Shown piece by piece: positions 22,099 through 31,825 of a stretch of DNA of 64,000 nucleotides. The stretch is taken from NCBI RefSeq assembly GCF_905147365.1, contig NC_056420.1, positions 10,984,001 to 11,048,000 on the forward strand. Direction: 5' to 3'. The notes under the pieces were generated by a model. It saw only the letters and a list, made by a program, of their open reading frames with translations, searched no databases and had not been told where the DNA came from. Source of the stretch: Aricia agestis (Eukaryota; Arthropoda; Insecta; Lepidoptera; Lycaenidae). Both the position numbers and the translations under genes were made by a program. Position 1 is the stretch's first letter. Each line of letters starts with the position of its first letter.

Positions 22099-22618
22099 TG
22101 CCTCTGTACTCTGATAGTACCAATAAGTTGCCTTCATCTGTTTTTATACTATGCCTATGTAAGAAGTTTCTATTTAAAAAGCTGCCAGTAGTTTTTTTTT
22201 ATTTACATGAGCATTGAATTTTGCTATTAGGTCTAGTAGTTAGTACAAGGAACAGGCTCCCCAAGCGCGAGGCCGCGATATTTATTTTGAAGAGCGTTAT
22301 TTGTTTAGATTAAAATATTTCTGGCCTCATCGCACTTGCACACGACACAGTATAGCGGATAAAATAAACTGTGATCACTGACACTTCTCGGTAGACTGTT
22401 TTTTAGAGATTTTCTACGTAGACTGATTCTAGGTAGGCAGATATTCTCAAGATTTAAAGTGGATGTATCGTTTCTTAGACTGCTGTTACTTTAGTAGTTG
22501 CAATACGTCTTTATTCTGACTAATTATTAATCCATCCATGCAATGTTTATTGTGAAAGTGTTTCTGGACAGTTTCAATTAAAAGTTGTATATTGATAAAG
22601 GTAGTTTGCTGCTTGAAG
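22099..22618. other. Non-coding stretch before the LINE
   Basis: No gene is recognised. It is host DNA bordering the SINE that the LINE entered. Confidence 0.4.
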
Positions 22619-22628
22619 AGCGTCCGTG

Positions 22629-22631
<3 letters not shown>
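22619..22631. repeat. Target-site duplication of the LINE, 3' side
   Basis: AGCGTCCGTGGCC is identical to 24916-24928. The duplicated bases are the start of the SINE at 24917, which shows where the LINE landed. Confidence 0.9.
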
Positions 22632-22665
<34 letters not shown>

Positions 22666-24915
22666 CACGCAGAGAAATGCATTAACGCATTCGACGCAGG
22701 GGATGGGGACTCCCGCTGCGGATATGTGGGGCTCGTCGCGGCGAAGATGGTATGTGCCGCGACCCTACCCACTAAAACTCTGCGACGCTCCTCTCGCCAC
22801 CCAAGACGAAGCCACGGGCACGACACACCCACCGCAACTCCGTCAGTGGCCGTCCGACCTTTGTCAGACCACACTCATTTGGGGGCGCTTCTCGCCCGGC
22901 AGGCCGACAGAGGCCCCACTTGGGGCTTGCTTGGGCTCTGGTGTCATGATGCACGGAGCGTTTTGTGCATCGTGACCCACTCTGGGACTCGAATTTGATG
23001 ACGGCGTCCCCACGCCGCCACCACGAGTACCCCGGCTAGGGTGGATCATTGTGCTGGCGTCGCGCACGTCTCCGCCTTAGCCGTCTCGAGGGGTCGATCG
23101 CCTCCCTTTCCCTGCTGCGTTCGGCCTCCTCCTTGGCAGCTATAACCTCCTGGGCGAAGGTGTCAACTGCCGTCCACGCGGTCTCGCTACTCAGCATTGC
23201 TCGAATGATAGCTGGTAGCGAGAGGTCCTGTCCAATTGCGGCCACGAGGGCCGCACGCTGTCCTGTCCATGAGGGACAGACCATCACAGTGTGTTCGGCC
23301 GTGTCCCTTTCGTCGCCACAATGATGACACCTAGTGTCATTCTCTCTCCTTACTATCTCACACAGGTACCGACCAAAACAGCCGTGCCCGGTCAGCACCT
23401 GTGTCAGTCGGAAGGAGAGTGCGCCGTATGTCCGGGTGATCCACTCTTTCAGGAGCGGGCGTATGGCCGTTATTAGGGCAACGCTCACCTGCGGCTCTTG
23501 AAGCCGCTCCTCCCACAGGATCAATGTCCTTTCCTTCGCCACTTCCCTCCACCGACGTACAGCGTCCGGTAGGGGGTTGCCACCCCCGGCGCGGACCTCT
23601 GCGCAACGCCAGTAAACGTCGGAGAGGGCTCTCGCTTGTAAGTCCCAAGGGACGCTTCCAGCAAGTAGGCAGGCCGCATCCCTTGAGATCGTCCGGTATC
23701 CGCGAACTGCTCTTGTAGCCATTACGCGCTGAAGCCTCCCAAGACTTAGCGCATTTTTAGGTGACAAGTTTTCAGCCCATATTGGCGCTCCGTACATGGA
23801 CATTGAGCGGATAACACCCATGTACAAGCGCCGACAGCCCAGGCTCGGACCCCCGAGATTCGGGAGTAGAGTCGCCAAGGCCCCCGCAGATCTCGTGACC
23901 TTTTCGGAGAGCCGACGGAAGTGCTCCCCGAAAGTCCAACGCCCGTCCAATACAAGGCCCAGGTACGTCATCGACGGCGATATGGCAATCCTCGTTCCGC
24001 CCACGACAATCTCCAAACCCAGTGGTGGCGCATTCCTGGGCCCATAGAACATAACGGCCTCGGTTTTGTTCAATGCAACTGTAAGGCCCAACGCTCTAAT
24101 TCGGTGAACTGTCTGTGCGACAGCAGCCGTCGCCCGAATCACCGCCTCTCTATGCGTTCGTGCGCGAACAACCACACAAGTATCGTCTGCGTAACAAACC
24201 AACTCGGCTCCAAGTATGAGTACAACACGGAGTACCCAATCGTATCCGATGTCCCACAGGGTCGGACCCAAGGCTGATCCCTGTGGAACACCGCAATCGA
24301 CTTCCAGCTCCTCCCATCCGTCTTGCGTCGGGTATTGAACCGACCTTTCGGAGAGGTAATTTTTGATGGTCCGGCGTAAATGACGTGGCACCCCGTGGTA
24401 CTCTAATCCGGCTTCGATGACGCTCCAGGGCATGGAGTTAAATGCATTAGAGATGTCTAAGGACACTGCCAACACAACTCCACCCCGGGACGTCTCCTCC
24501 TCGACCACGTCACGCAGACGAGCCACTGCGTCAATTGTGGACCGGCCGCTCCTGAACCCGTACTGGGAAGGACTAAGGTTCGGCCCAGTGCACTCCAAAT
24601 GGCGATTAATGCGCGCCACAATTACCCTCTCCAACATCTTGCCCGCTTCGTCCAAGAGCACGATGGGTCGATAGGCCGATGGCTGATCTTCTGGCCGCCC
24701 GTCCTTGCGCAGAAGAACCAGTCTGCCTGTTTTCCAGCGCCGCGGCACTCGACCCTGGACCAAACAATTGGTCAAAGCGGTGAGTACCTGTGGCTCCATG
24801 TGCTTCATTGCTGCACTCCAGACACGACCCGGCACGCCATCCAGGCCTGGGGCCGTGTTCTTCGAGCCCATTTTGTGCACCACCACGGCCAACTCAGCTG
24901 ACGTGACAGGTGGTA
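22632..24915 (-). mobile_element. 5'-truncated R1-clade non-LTR retrotransposon
   Basis: On the minus strand the element enters inside the reverse-transcriptase region at 24915, carries the rest of ORF2, a 3' untranslated region of about 370 bp (22666-23035) and a 34-base A tail (T-run 22632-22665). A perfect 13-bp target duplication flanks it. Truncation at the 5' end, A tail and duplication are the marks of target-primed reverse transcription. The intact frame and perfect duplication point to a young insertion. It is not in ribosomal DNA, unlike R1 itself. Confidence 0.92.
23036..24913 (-). CDS. Partial ORF2: reverse transcriptase with C-terminal zinc knuckle
   Basis: The frame is open from the truncation point to a stop at 23036, beginning PPVTSAELAVVVHKM, which is internal sequence of an R1-clade ORF2. 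Numbering from the codon at 24892: KNTAPGLDGVPG at 11-22, FRSGRST at 113-119, SLDISNAFNS with the first catalytic Asp at 146, GVPQGSALGP at 201-210, and the catalytic YADD at 234-237. A CCHC knuckle C522-x2-C525-x8-H534-x4-C539 near the C terminus is typical of this clade. The tail is Arg-rich. The endonuclease and the first part of the RT are missing, so the copy cannot move by itself. It reads without stop or frameshift. Confidence 0.92.
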   Translation of the reverse strand, partial: PPVTSAELAVVVHKMGSKNTAPGLDGVPGRVWSAAMKHMEPQVLTALTNCLVQGRVPRRWKTGRLVLLRKDGRPEDQPSAYRPIVLLDEAGKMLERVIVARINRHLECTGPNLSPSQYGFRSGRSTIDAVARLRDVVEEETSRGGVVLAVSLDISNAFNSMPWSVIEAGLEYHGVPRHLRRTIKNYLSERSVQYPTQDGWEELEVDCGVPQGSALGPTLWDIGYDWVLRVVLILGAELVCYADDTCVVVRARTHREAVIRATAAVAQTVHRIRALGLTVALNKTEAVMFYGPRNAPPLGLEIVVGGTRIAISPSMTYLGLVLDGRWTFGEHFRRLSEKVTRSAGALATLLPNLGGPSLGCRRLYMGVIRSMSMYGAPIWAENLSPKNALSLGRLQRVMATRAVRGYRTISRDAACLLAGSVPWDLQARALSDVYWRCAEVRAGGGNPLPDAVRRWREVAKERTLILWEERLQEPQVSVALITAIRPLLKEWITRTYGALSFRLTQVLTGHGCFGRYLCEIVRRENDTRCHHCGDERDTAEHTVMVCPSWTGQRAALVAAIGQDLSLPAIIRAMLSSETAWTAVDTFAQEVIAAKEEAERSREREAIDPSRRLRRRRARRQHNDPP

Positions 24916-24928
24916 AGCGTCCGTGGCC
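24916..24928. repeat. Target-site duplication of the LINE, 5' side
   Basis: Second copy of AGCGTCCGTGGCC; it continues directly into the remainder of the interrupted SINE. Confidence 0.9.
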
Positions 24929-25272
24929 TAATGGGTAGACCTTTGGTTCGCACTTTTAGAGGGTGCAGGTTCGAACCCGGGTGGAGGCGTGTACCTATGA
25001 GACATTTTCTGATCTCAAGTACATAATACGGACGCTCGTACGGTGAAGGAAAACATCGTGAGGAAACCCGCACATAGTTGGTCCCAGACGTTCTAGACTG
25101 ACTAGTTATTTCCTATGGACTAGGCCGACTATGATGTGAGAATGCCGTATGCGCTTGGGCAACCATACGGACATTTAAAAAATCTTGTCCCAGGCACTAC
25201 AGTATTTGAGGAGTGGTTACTTCGCTCTGAAAAATACTGTATAATTCATCCATAACGGATGTAAAAGGCCTA
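24917..25272 (+). mobile_element. tRNA-derived SINE family B, copy 1 (interrupted)
   Basis: GCGTCCGTGGCCTAATGGGT is the head with an A-box-like segment, and GGTTCGAACCC at 24968-24978 is a perfect B box. The body includes GTACATAATACGGACGCTCG and AACATCGTGAGGAAACCCG, and the tail TCTGAAAAATACTGTA. The LINE sits within its first 12 bases, so this SINE is older than the LINE. A second copy is at 51389. Confidence 0.8.
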
Positions 25273-26087
25273 GTTTAGTTTGCGGCTTGTACCTCGGGAA
25301 AGGATATAGGGTAGTTTAGATCGTGAAAAAACATGCTGTAAAATAAAAACAAATTTCAGCGTAACGATTAACGAAGTTTCAGGCAAGATCTAGTAGTCAA
25401 AAGCGTGTCTGTTTGTATGTTACCTCTTTAATCCTTAACTATTGAAGCGATTTTAAGAAAATTTAAATTTTCCGTGGTCCATTTGTCCCAAGAAAGGGCA
25501 AAGTGTGTAACTTACTCCTGTCTTTTTGCGTGATCATCATGTAGCCAGTACATAAACAATGTAAGTACATAAATGTACCAAATTGGTCGTATTTTTTCAT
25601 GTACAAAGACAATCTGCGTGCACATCCGTTCGCCTTGACGCCGATTAGTTCGGCACGTTGCTTTGTTTAAAGTATTTAGTTTAAGGCCGAAAGAAACCGC
25701 ACATCCGAACAATTAGTATTAAACTTAATGCTAAGATGCGTTTGATGTGCAGAACCATTATCATCATCATCACCGCCACTTCGATGTTATATGTCGGAAT
25801 GAACCGGATGATTTTTTTTTATTATGAAAATATAACTCGCAGCACAGCGCAAGCGCTGTTTCACGCCGGTTTTCTGTGAGAACGTGGTATTTCTCCGATC
25901 GAGCCGGCCCATTCGTGCCGAAGCATGGCTCTCCCACGTATAAATCAAATGATGATGAGAATCAAAAATAGCTTACTTATTATGAAGATTTTTCGTAAAT
26001 AGCTTGAACATTTTTGTTGGCTTTACCATGGTAGAGTCTCACCAATAAAACATATTTTATATGTACTATCACAGAAGTTGATTACTA
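25273..26087. other. Non-coding stretch
   Basis: Apart from the repeat fragment at 25840-25941 I see no feature. A short (ATC)n run lies at 25758-25770. Confidence 0.4.
25840..25941 (-). mobile_element. SINE-like family R, 5' fragment
   Basis: Reverse complement of the family head: from the GCGC palindrome (CAGCGCAAGCGCTG) to CATGGCTCTCCCACGT. The pyrimidine tract and tail are missing; a T-run near 25812 might be a separate tail. Confidence 0.7.
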
Positions 26088-26521
26088 GGCAGATCACGGA
26101 CCTAAGTAATTTGGTCGCGTTACGTCAAACCCTCAGATCGATCACAGTATGGAGTGTAGATGGAGGAGAACTATCTCTGTATGTAAAAAGTGTCCGCTGA
26201 AATGCGTTAAATTAAGGTGGCGCTACAGTAGCAACAGGGTAAATTTTAAATCATTTAGCAGCTTTTATTTCAGCTATTTTAGGTTATATTTTAATATACT
26301 TCAATTCATATTTTGTCACCAACGGCTACGTTCATTGTATACCCTTTGCTGCAGCTAGCGTCACATTTGGAGGATTTTTCAAATGTTATTTACTGCGTAC
26401 AGCTGGACACTTTTTCAAATATCCCCCATATAAAATAGTTCTCCTCCATCTACCCTCCATAGATCACAGCTAACATTGAATTGACATAAGCCGATCACAT
26501 GACATAGGTCCGTCAACTGCC
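26088..26521. mobile_element. TA-flanked MITE, copy 3, split by another MITE
   Basis: The left end GGCAGATCACGGACCTAAGT and the right end GGTCCGTCAACTGCC are inverted, and TA flanks both (26086-26087 and 26522-26523). Removing the inner insertion at 26148-26461 and one GATCACAG rejoins a sequence collinear with the copies at 7488 and 21987. Confidence 0.75.
26148..26461. mobile_element. 314-bp MITE with 8-bp target duplication
   Basis: The ends TATGGAGTGTAGATGGAGGA and TCCTCCATCTACCCTCCATA are inverted with one mismatch in about 27 bp. GATCACAG is duplicated at 26140-26147 and 26462-26469. An 8-bp duplication is usual for hAT-type elements. A 69-codon frame inside has no known domain. It is younger than the MITE it interrupts. 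Confidence 0.82.
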
Positions 26522-26550
26522 TAGGAATCAATTTCGTCGATGGTACTCTT

Positions 26551-27370
26551 AACACGCTGGTCCATGGTTGTGTAATTGAGTTTCTAGTGGCTTTTTCCAA
26601 CGCATCAAACAGAGGCTTTTGAGAAAAAAAACGAATTAGCTCTACTCAAGCTAGCTAGTATTTGAATTAATTACTACTTAGAGACAAGACCACAAAAGTA
26701 TTAAACAAAAAGTTAATTTTCGCGATCTTGACAAAGGAAACGATGAATAATTATTTTTTATTCTAACCTCACAAAAAGTTTTAATTAGAAAAAAGACATT
26801 TTGAAGTTAATGTACTTGGGTACTTTATAACTGGCAGTTAGCATAAATTAACCAAAATTAACATAATGTCTTGCGTTAAGCAACGATAACTCGATGTTAA
26901 ACTGATTTTTTTATGTCAAGGTCTAAATTTGGTTTAATTATTACGTTTGAGGACATAACTATTAAGTACGGTCACTAACTCTGATAATAATGAAAAAATA
27001 ATGATGATTCGTACCTTTTAGCTCAAAAAATAAAGGTACATGTTAAATTGCTTGATAGCTTGATAGTAAAAAAAAATATATCCACAGCCGAACATAATAT
27101 AACCTACGTTTCGTTTTATTCGTACCTAATTAATAATTAGTGTTTTTTATCCTTCCACATAAAGGTAAGTGATAAAAATAATACTGAAAGGCTAAAAAAG
27201 CCAAAATCTCTTTTTATTCAACAATTTTAATTACACCAAAATAATGCTGCAATGTAAAATGATGTCAAGATATTATTATTAGGATTTACTAAGCTCTCAT
27301 AGCAGCCTTCTGACTCCACGACTTCGCACTTATGGTATGCAACATCCTGAGTTTTCTACGACAGCAAGTA
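26551..27370. other. Non-coding AT-rich stretch
   Basis: No gene or repeat is supported. Confidence 0.35.
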
Positions 27371-27378
27371 GGTACTAC

Positions 27379-28042
27379 GGAGCCTGATTGCCGATTTACA
27401 CGGGTGATTAAAGCCGCATGATTTACGCCGCACGGCGAAAATCGACCGTCTAAATGGCAATTCGACTACGCCACATGCGGCTAAAGTTGCAAGCCCCAAA
27501 GTCGTGAGGCCAATGGCCGCATGCGGCTGGTAACCATAATGGTCGATTTACACGGGTGACTAACGGGTCACCAGTCGAATCGCCTGACCAAGTCGAATCG
27601 CCACTTCATTTACATGGGTGACTAACGGGTCGATATTAGTCACCCAGCAAGTCACCATAGGCCTGGAGATACTGACACAAAATTCTTGGTCATTTGTACC
27701 AGTATGGCGGTTTTACAGATGTATAATTACGTAAAGACAAAAAGGAAAATGATGGTCACAGCGCTCGCACTGGCAGCCCAAACGCGTGGGCGTTAATCGA
27801 ACGTGTCGGATAAATAACGAGTGTCGAACGATTTGTTCCACAAAAATGCTTGTATTTTCAGATAGTCGAAAAAAAATAAGTAGGCGAAAGCGTAATGCCA
27901 TACTTGTCGGGTGCGGCTTACAGCCCGCCATACCGACGCGAATACGTTAATTTTAATAAAAAAAATGGTCGCGGTCGATTTTCGCCGTGCGGCATAAATC
28001 GTGCGGCTTTAGTCACGCGTGTAAATCGGCCATTAGTACTCT
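27379..28042. mobile_element. 664-bp TIR element with 8-bp target duplication
   Basis: The left end runs GGAGCCTGATTGCCGATTTA and continues through CGCACGGCGAAAATCGACCG. The right end is its reverse complement over about 65-70 bp, finishing AATCGGCCATTAGTACTCT. GGTACTAC occurs directly outside both ends (27371-27378 and 28043-28050). The interior holds further copies of TTTACACGGGTGACTAACGG. No transposase is encoded. The superfamily is hAT-like by duplication length only. Confidence 0.8.
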
Positions 28043-28050
28043 GGTACTAC

Positions 28051-29161
28051 CTTTAATATATTATTAAGTTGTTGGCAATAGCCAATAAGCCAATAACTTC
28101 TGTAAACAACATGTACTCGCACGAGCAACATACCATCTGATTGTATAATTACACGAATATCTAGTTATTTGTGCCAAATGGTAATAACATCCTACCATCG
28201 ACCTCCGAATATAATGACAGGACATAATATTATCTACTTAGACTCCTTTCATCGGCGTAGCTCTAATCACAATATACATAGGGTTTATAATGGCTCGGAT
28301 TTTTGTGAAGGTGTATGTACGATATATAATGAATTAGGTAATAATATGTAGTGGAAACACAGAACGCCCTACGGACGGACGGACGGGCAGTAGTCAATGA
28401 TATGTTGCGAATTTCGTCGCGATATAGTTTGTTCCACTTGCGACTTATAATTACGTAGATATAAGAATCTAAGTAACTATACAAAAGCTAAATTTTGTCA
28501 ATTGTGTATATTTGATATTTTTTACGTAAAACTGCTGAAAAGATATGGATCAAAGGACTCATAGGGTAAATTTTATCCCAAAAAATATAGCGTTCCCGCG
28601 TGGGGCGCGTGGTATACAACTAGGAAATGCAGAAAAAAAAGAATAATAGGTAATGACCATGATTGTTCTATCAGTTATATTTTTATGTAAATATTTAGTT
28701 ACCGCTTCATTGATAAATATAAAAGACTACGATTTACATTGATTTAACATAATGCGACCCAATAACGCGTAGGTTTACCTTTGAAATAATTGTAACACCT
28801 TAATTTCTAGCATCCTTTATCCATCGCTATTATTATCAGCGCATTTAATAACAATATGTTATTATCGTTACTAATTAGTTATTATAACCTCCAAGCGATT
28901 TCCTAATAGCGCCAAGTGGCACGCACCGAGCTGAGGACGTGTGTTCACGGGAAGTGATTCAGGTGCGGCCGACTTGCCCAGCGGAGCAGCAACACTTGCG
29001 CAACGAGGTTACATGATATCTGAAACTTGGTGACGCCTGAAGGTTGATGGTATTCAGTCAGAAAAGCTGTTGATGACGCCTGAATATCGATGTAAGAACG
29101 AACAAAAGTCAACGTCAATGGAAACTGAATGTTGCCAGTACAAGAGATGGTTGGTGACCAC
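28051..29161. other. Non-coding stretch ending at the 5S cluster
   Basis: A (GGAC)n run lies near 28375-28387. From about 28930 to 29161 the sequence is GC-richer and contains GACGCCTGAA twice (near 29032 and 29075). This part joins the truncated 5S copy directly and could be its tail or just the array border. Confidence 0.4.
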
Positions 29162-29267
29162 CGGTATTCCCAGGCGGTCACCCATCCAAGTACTAACCGC
29201 GCCCGACGTTGCTTAACTTCGGTGATCGGACGAGAACCGGTGTATTCAACGTGGTATGGACGTTGAC
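29162..29267 (-). pseudogene. Truncated 5S rRNA gene copy
   Basis: Matches the 5S gene from its 5' end (GTCAACG instead of GCCAACG) to GGGAATACCG, then diverges before the 3' strand of helix I. Without that strand the RNA could not close its terminal stem. It lies 193 bp from the complete copy at 29341-29460 in the same orientation, which is tandem-array spacing. Confidence 0.85.
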
Positions 29268-29340
29268 GAACACTGAGCGCCAACGACACTACTAATTTCG
29301 ATGTTACACAATTTCAAGCAACATAAAATATACCAACAAA

Positions 29341-29460
29341 AAGCCAACATCACGCGGTATTCCCAGGCGGTCACCCATCCAAGTACTAACTGCGCCCGAC
29401 GTTGCTTAACTTCGGTGATCGGACGAGAACCGGTGTATTCAACGTGGTATGGACGTTGGC
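29341..29460 (-). rRNA. 5S ribosomal RNA gene
   Basis: Full 120-nt gene on the minus strand, with GCCAACGTC at the 5' end pairing to GATGTTGGC at the 3' end (helix I). It has the internal polymerase III box C region (TTAGTACTTGGATGGGTGAC) and a five-T terminator (A-run 29338-29342 on plus). One substitution from the plus-strand consensus (GGGCGCAGTT). The 5' flank shares GTTCGCCAACG and AGAGTCGTTTG with the plus-strand copies. Confidence 0.92.
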
Positions 29461-29904
29461 GAACATTAAGAGCAAACGACTCTACATGTCGATTGTCGAT
29501 GGTAAAATATTAAAGTATTGAGGTAAAATTGTCGATTCTCCTTATCTTCACTTTATTAGTAAAGTGATAATAAGACAATCGGTACTCAATGGCTGCTTAC
29601 ATATCTATTTTATTTTCGACTTGAAATTAGAAAATACCGTATCTAGTGCTACTTATCAGTGTGATGACTTAGCAGATCTATGTGTCATTTACACTCGTCC
29701 TGCCGGCGCGCGGCAGCTAGGTGTCGCTGCAAAATGAAAACTCTGACCTTAAATAAATGATGCCAGTGACTGGCGCTACTCCGCTAATTGTCAAGCGAGT
29801 GTAAGGGGGACTTTACACTTGAGGGAGGATTTTTGAACAACGAGAACGAAAAGGAAACAAAGTGATCTTAAGGGTGGGGGAAGGTGGGGGATAAGCCCCC
29901 TGTA
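29461..29904. other. Non-coding spacer between the 5S clusters, part 1
   Basis: A TTACACTCG word and its inverse lie near 29691 and 29798, possibly an eroded TIR element. No gene is seen. Confidence 0.35.
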
Positions 29905-30165
29905 TAGAGTTCACTGTGAAAGTGGTCTAGTGTTGAAAGAGTAACTTTTTTTACTTTTGTATGCGCAATATTTACATGTAAGTACCTAGCTGTGGCGCTA
30001 TGCTATTCCATACTAAGCACAAAAATTGCTCTTTCAGCGTTGCTACTTTTAAAGTGAACTTTATCTTAGATACTATAAGTATATAGTCTTTAAGGGATAC
30101 ATACACACCCTGAGAATTATGATTTTGTTTTGTTGTTACAAAACAAAATCATAATTCTCATGTAT
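29905..30165. mobile_element. Decayed mariner-type MITE ending in a perfect hairpin
   Basis: TAGAGTTCACTGTGAAAGTG and the inverse block GCTCTTTCAGCGTTGCTACT relate it to the element at 15027. The left terminus is missing. The right part ends in a perfect 23-bp stem with a 4-nt loop (30111-30133 pairs with 30138-30160). Confidence 0.6.
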
Positions 30166-30240
30166 AGATAGATCATAGATCTCCTTTTTCATATGTTGCT
30201 CCGAAAGCTATAATAATTATTTTTATAATGGATAAATGAC

Positions 30241-30435
30241 AATACCGGGATACCGGGATCCCGCATGCATTTTGCGAGACTAATCCCGGTCGAAAATTTA
30301 GCGTGATCCCGCGGGACTGACGGGATTACGTAAAAGCGTAATTCATATGTGTAACGCTGCGCGCGGGAGTGCGTGAACTGGCTACAGGCAGCCCACTAAA
30401 CAATTTACCATTAATTCACCTATAATTCACTTTAA
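30241..30435. repeat. CCGGGATCCC-rich palindromic repeat
   Basis: ATACCGGGATACCGGGATCC and GCGGGACTGACGGGATTACG belong to a repeat that recurs at 30807-30925 on the other side of the hAT fragment. Confidence 0.45.
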
Positions 30436-30806
30436 ATGACAACTGTACCAACCAGCGTGGAAGCTGAGCGAATTTTTTCAGCTGCTGGCTACTTTGTGTT
30501 GAATATCAGGAGCCGTTTGGCAGACAATTAATACCTTAACTTTTTTAACATACTTACTTTTATATATAAGTTTGTTAAAAAGTGTTTTTTTTTAGTTTTT
30601 TTAAACTATATTTTACGTAGCCATTTTCAAAAAAAGTTTAGTTATTTATTATTTAATATTTTTATATCTAAAGTCTGAAGTATTAATAAACCCTTGTAAA
30701 AAAATTATCCGACAATGTTTGTTTTATTTATTTTTCTAAGAATAAAAGGAGTTCTATTAAGTAAAGTCATTATAACGATTTATTTTAAAAGTTTAAGTCC
30801 ACCCTG
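30436..30806 (+). pseudogene. hAT transposase C-terminal remnant with 3' end
   Basis: From 30436 the plus strand reads VPTSVEAERIFSAAG followed by a short spacer, SRLADN, a stop, and LNFFNIL. This matches the pattern of the hAT C-terminal dimerisation domain (TS-x-x-x-ER-x-FS...RL...LFLN). The stop interrupts the domain. AATAAA is near 30685, and the segment ends GTCCACCCTG, i.e. a CAGGG-type hAT terminus read inward. The rest of the transposase is absent. Confidence 0.65.
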
Positions 30807-31213
30807 CGGGATCCCGCAAATACCGGGATCCAGCAGGATTGTGATGGCTCAGAGACTTACGGTATTTGCGGGACTGCCCGCAAATACCGGAATTTAAATT
30901 ATCCTGCGGGATTGCATTCCCTACAAGACACAAGTGTACAGGGCCCGTTCCGCAAATCATGGCTGCGCTTTACGACTCGGCGCGGCGCTCTCTGAGCGGA
31001 ATAATAAATTTTCATGTCGTCTCTTACCCGTCATTGTTTGTTTTACCGTCGTTTGCCCGTCTTTAGATAGCTAAAATAATATAATATGTATTCTGTAAGT
31101 AAAAGCAAGTATTTCAGATTTTTACCCCAGTAGTAGCAGTAAGCTGTAGAGTGTAGGTATAATTTTGTGATGTTGGCTTTTTGTTGGATAATATTATAGT
31201 ATTTTATGTTGCT
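30807..31213. repeat. CCGGGATCC repeat, second part, and spacer
   Basis: CGGGATCCCGCAAATACCGG and GCGGGACTGCCCGCAAATAC are self-complementary and resemble 30241-30320. After about 30930 no feature is recognised until the 5S array. Confidence 0.4.
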
Positions 31214-31253
31214 CTACATCGACATTCTAGTAGAGTCGGTACGCTCAGCGTTC

Positions 31254-31373
31254 GCCAACGTCCATACCACGTTGAATACACCGGTTCTCGTCCGATCACC
31301 GAAGTTAAGCAACGTCGAGCGCAGTTAGTACTTGGATGGGTGACCGCCTGGGAATACCGCGTGATGTTGGCTT
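31254..31373 (+). rRNA. 5S ribosomal RNA gene, plus cluster copy 1
   Basis: 120 nt with closed helix I (GCCAACGTC/GATGTTGGC), internal control region and T-run terminator at 31372-31376. It has two G-to-A changes against copy 2 (GTCGAGCGCAG), both in the central region, so its activity is less certain. Starts lie exactly 190 bp apart along this cluster. Confidence 0.9.
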
Positions 31374-31443
31374 TTTGTTGGTATATTTTATGTTGATCTA
31401 TGTATAACATCGTCATCGGTAGAGTCGTTTGCGCTCAGTGTTC
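31374..31443 (+). promoter_or_regulatory. 5S spacer with terminator and conserved upstream block
   Basis: After the T-run comes GGTATATTTTATGTTGATC, then GGTAGAGTCGTTTGCGCTCA immediately before the next gene (31409-31443). The same block precedes copies 2 and 3 and, inverted, follows 29460. Insect 5S genes are known to depend partly on upstream sequence, so this conserved block is the likely external element. Confidence 0.6.
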
Positions 31444-31563
31444 GCCAACGTCCATACCACGTTGAATACACCGGTTCTCGTCCGATCACCGAAGTTAAGC
31501 AACGTCGGGCGCGGTTAGTACTTGGATGGGTGACCGCCTGGGAATACCGCGTGATGTTGGCTT
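31444..31563 (+). rRNA. 5S ribosomal RNA gene, plus cluster copy 2
   Basis: This copy equals the majority base at every position where the others differ, so it is the best candidate for a functional gene. It has helix I, the internal control region and a T-run at 31562-31566. Confidence 0.93.
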
Positions 31564-31633
31564 TTTGTTGGTATATTTTATGTTGATCTATGTATAACAT
31601 CGACATCGGTAGAGTCGTTTGCGCTCAGTGTTC

Positions 31634-31753
31634 GCCAACGTCTATACCACGTTGAATACACCGGTTCTCGTCCGATCACCGAAGTTAAGCAACGACGGGC
31701 GCGGTTAGTACTTGGATGGGTGACCGCCTGGGAATACCGCGTGATGTTGGCTT
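31634..31753 (+). rRNA. 5S ribosomal RNA gene, plus cluster copy 3
   Basis: Full length, 190 bp downstream of copy 2. It carries two substitutions (GTCTATACC for GTCCATACC, and AACGACGGG for AACGTCGGG). Terminator T-run at 31752-31756. Confidence 0.91.
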
Positions 31754-31825
31754 TTTGTTGGTATATTTTATGTTGATCTATGTATAACATCGACATCCGT
31801 AGCTCAGTGTTTGCGCTCAGTGTTC

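Noticed and set aside
22585..22998. Phe- or Lys-run proteins across the poly-T
   Set aside because: They are translations of the LINE's A tail.
22632..24915. R1 element in ribosomal DNA
   Set aside because: No 28S sequence surrounds it; the target is a SINE. Only the clade assignment is kept.
31181..31796. Small proteins with repeated sequence (EYTGSRPITEVKQRRA and its inverse-frame partner)
   Set aside because: These are translations of the 5S rRNA genes, not coding sequences.
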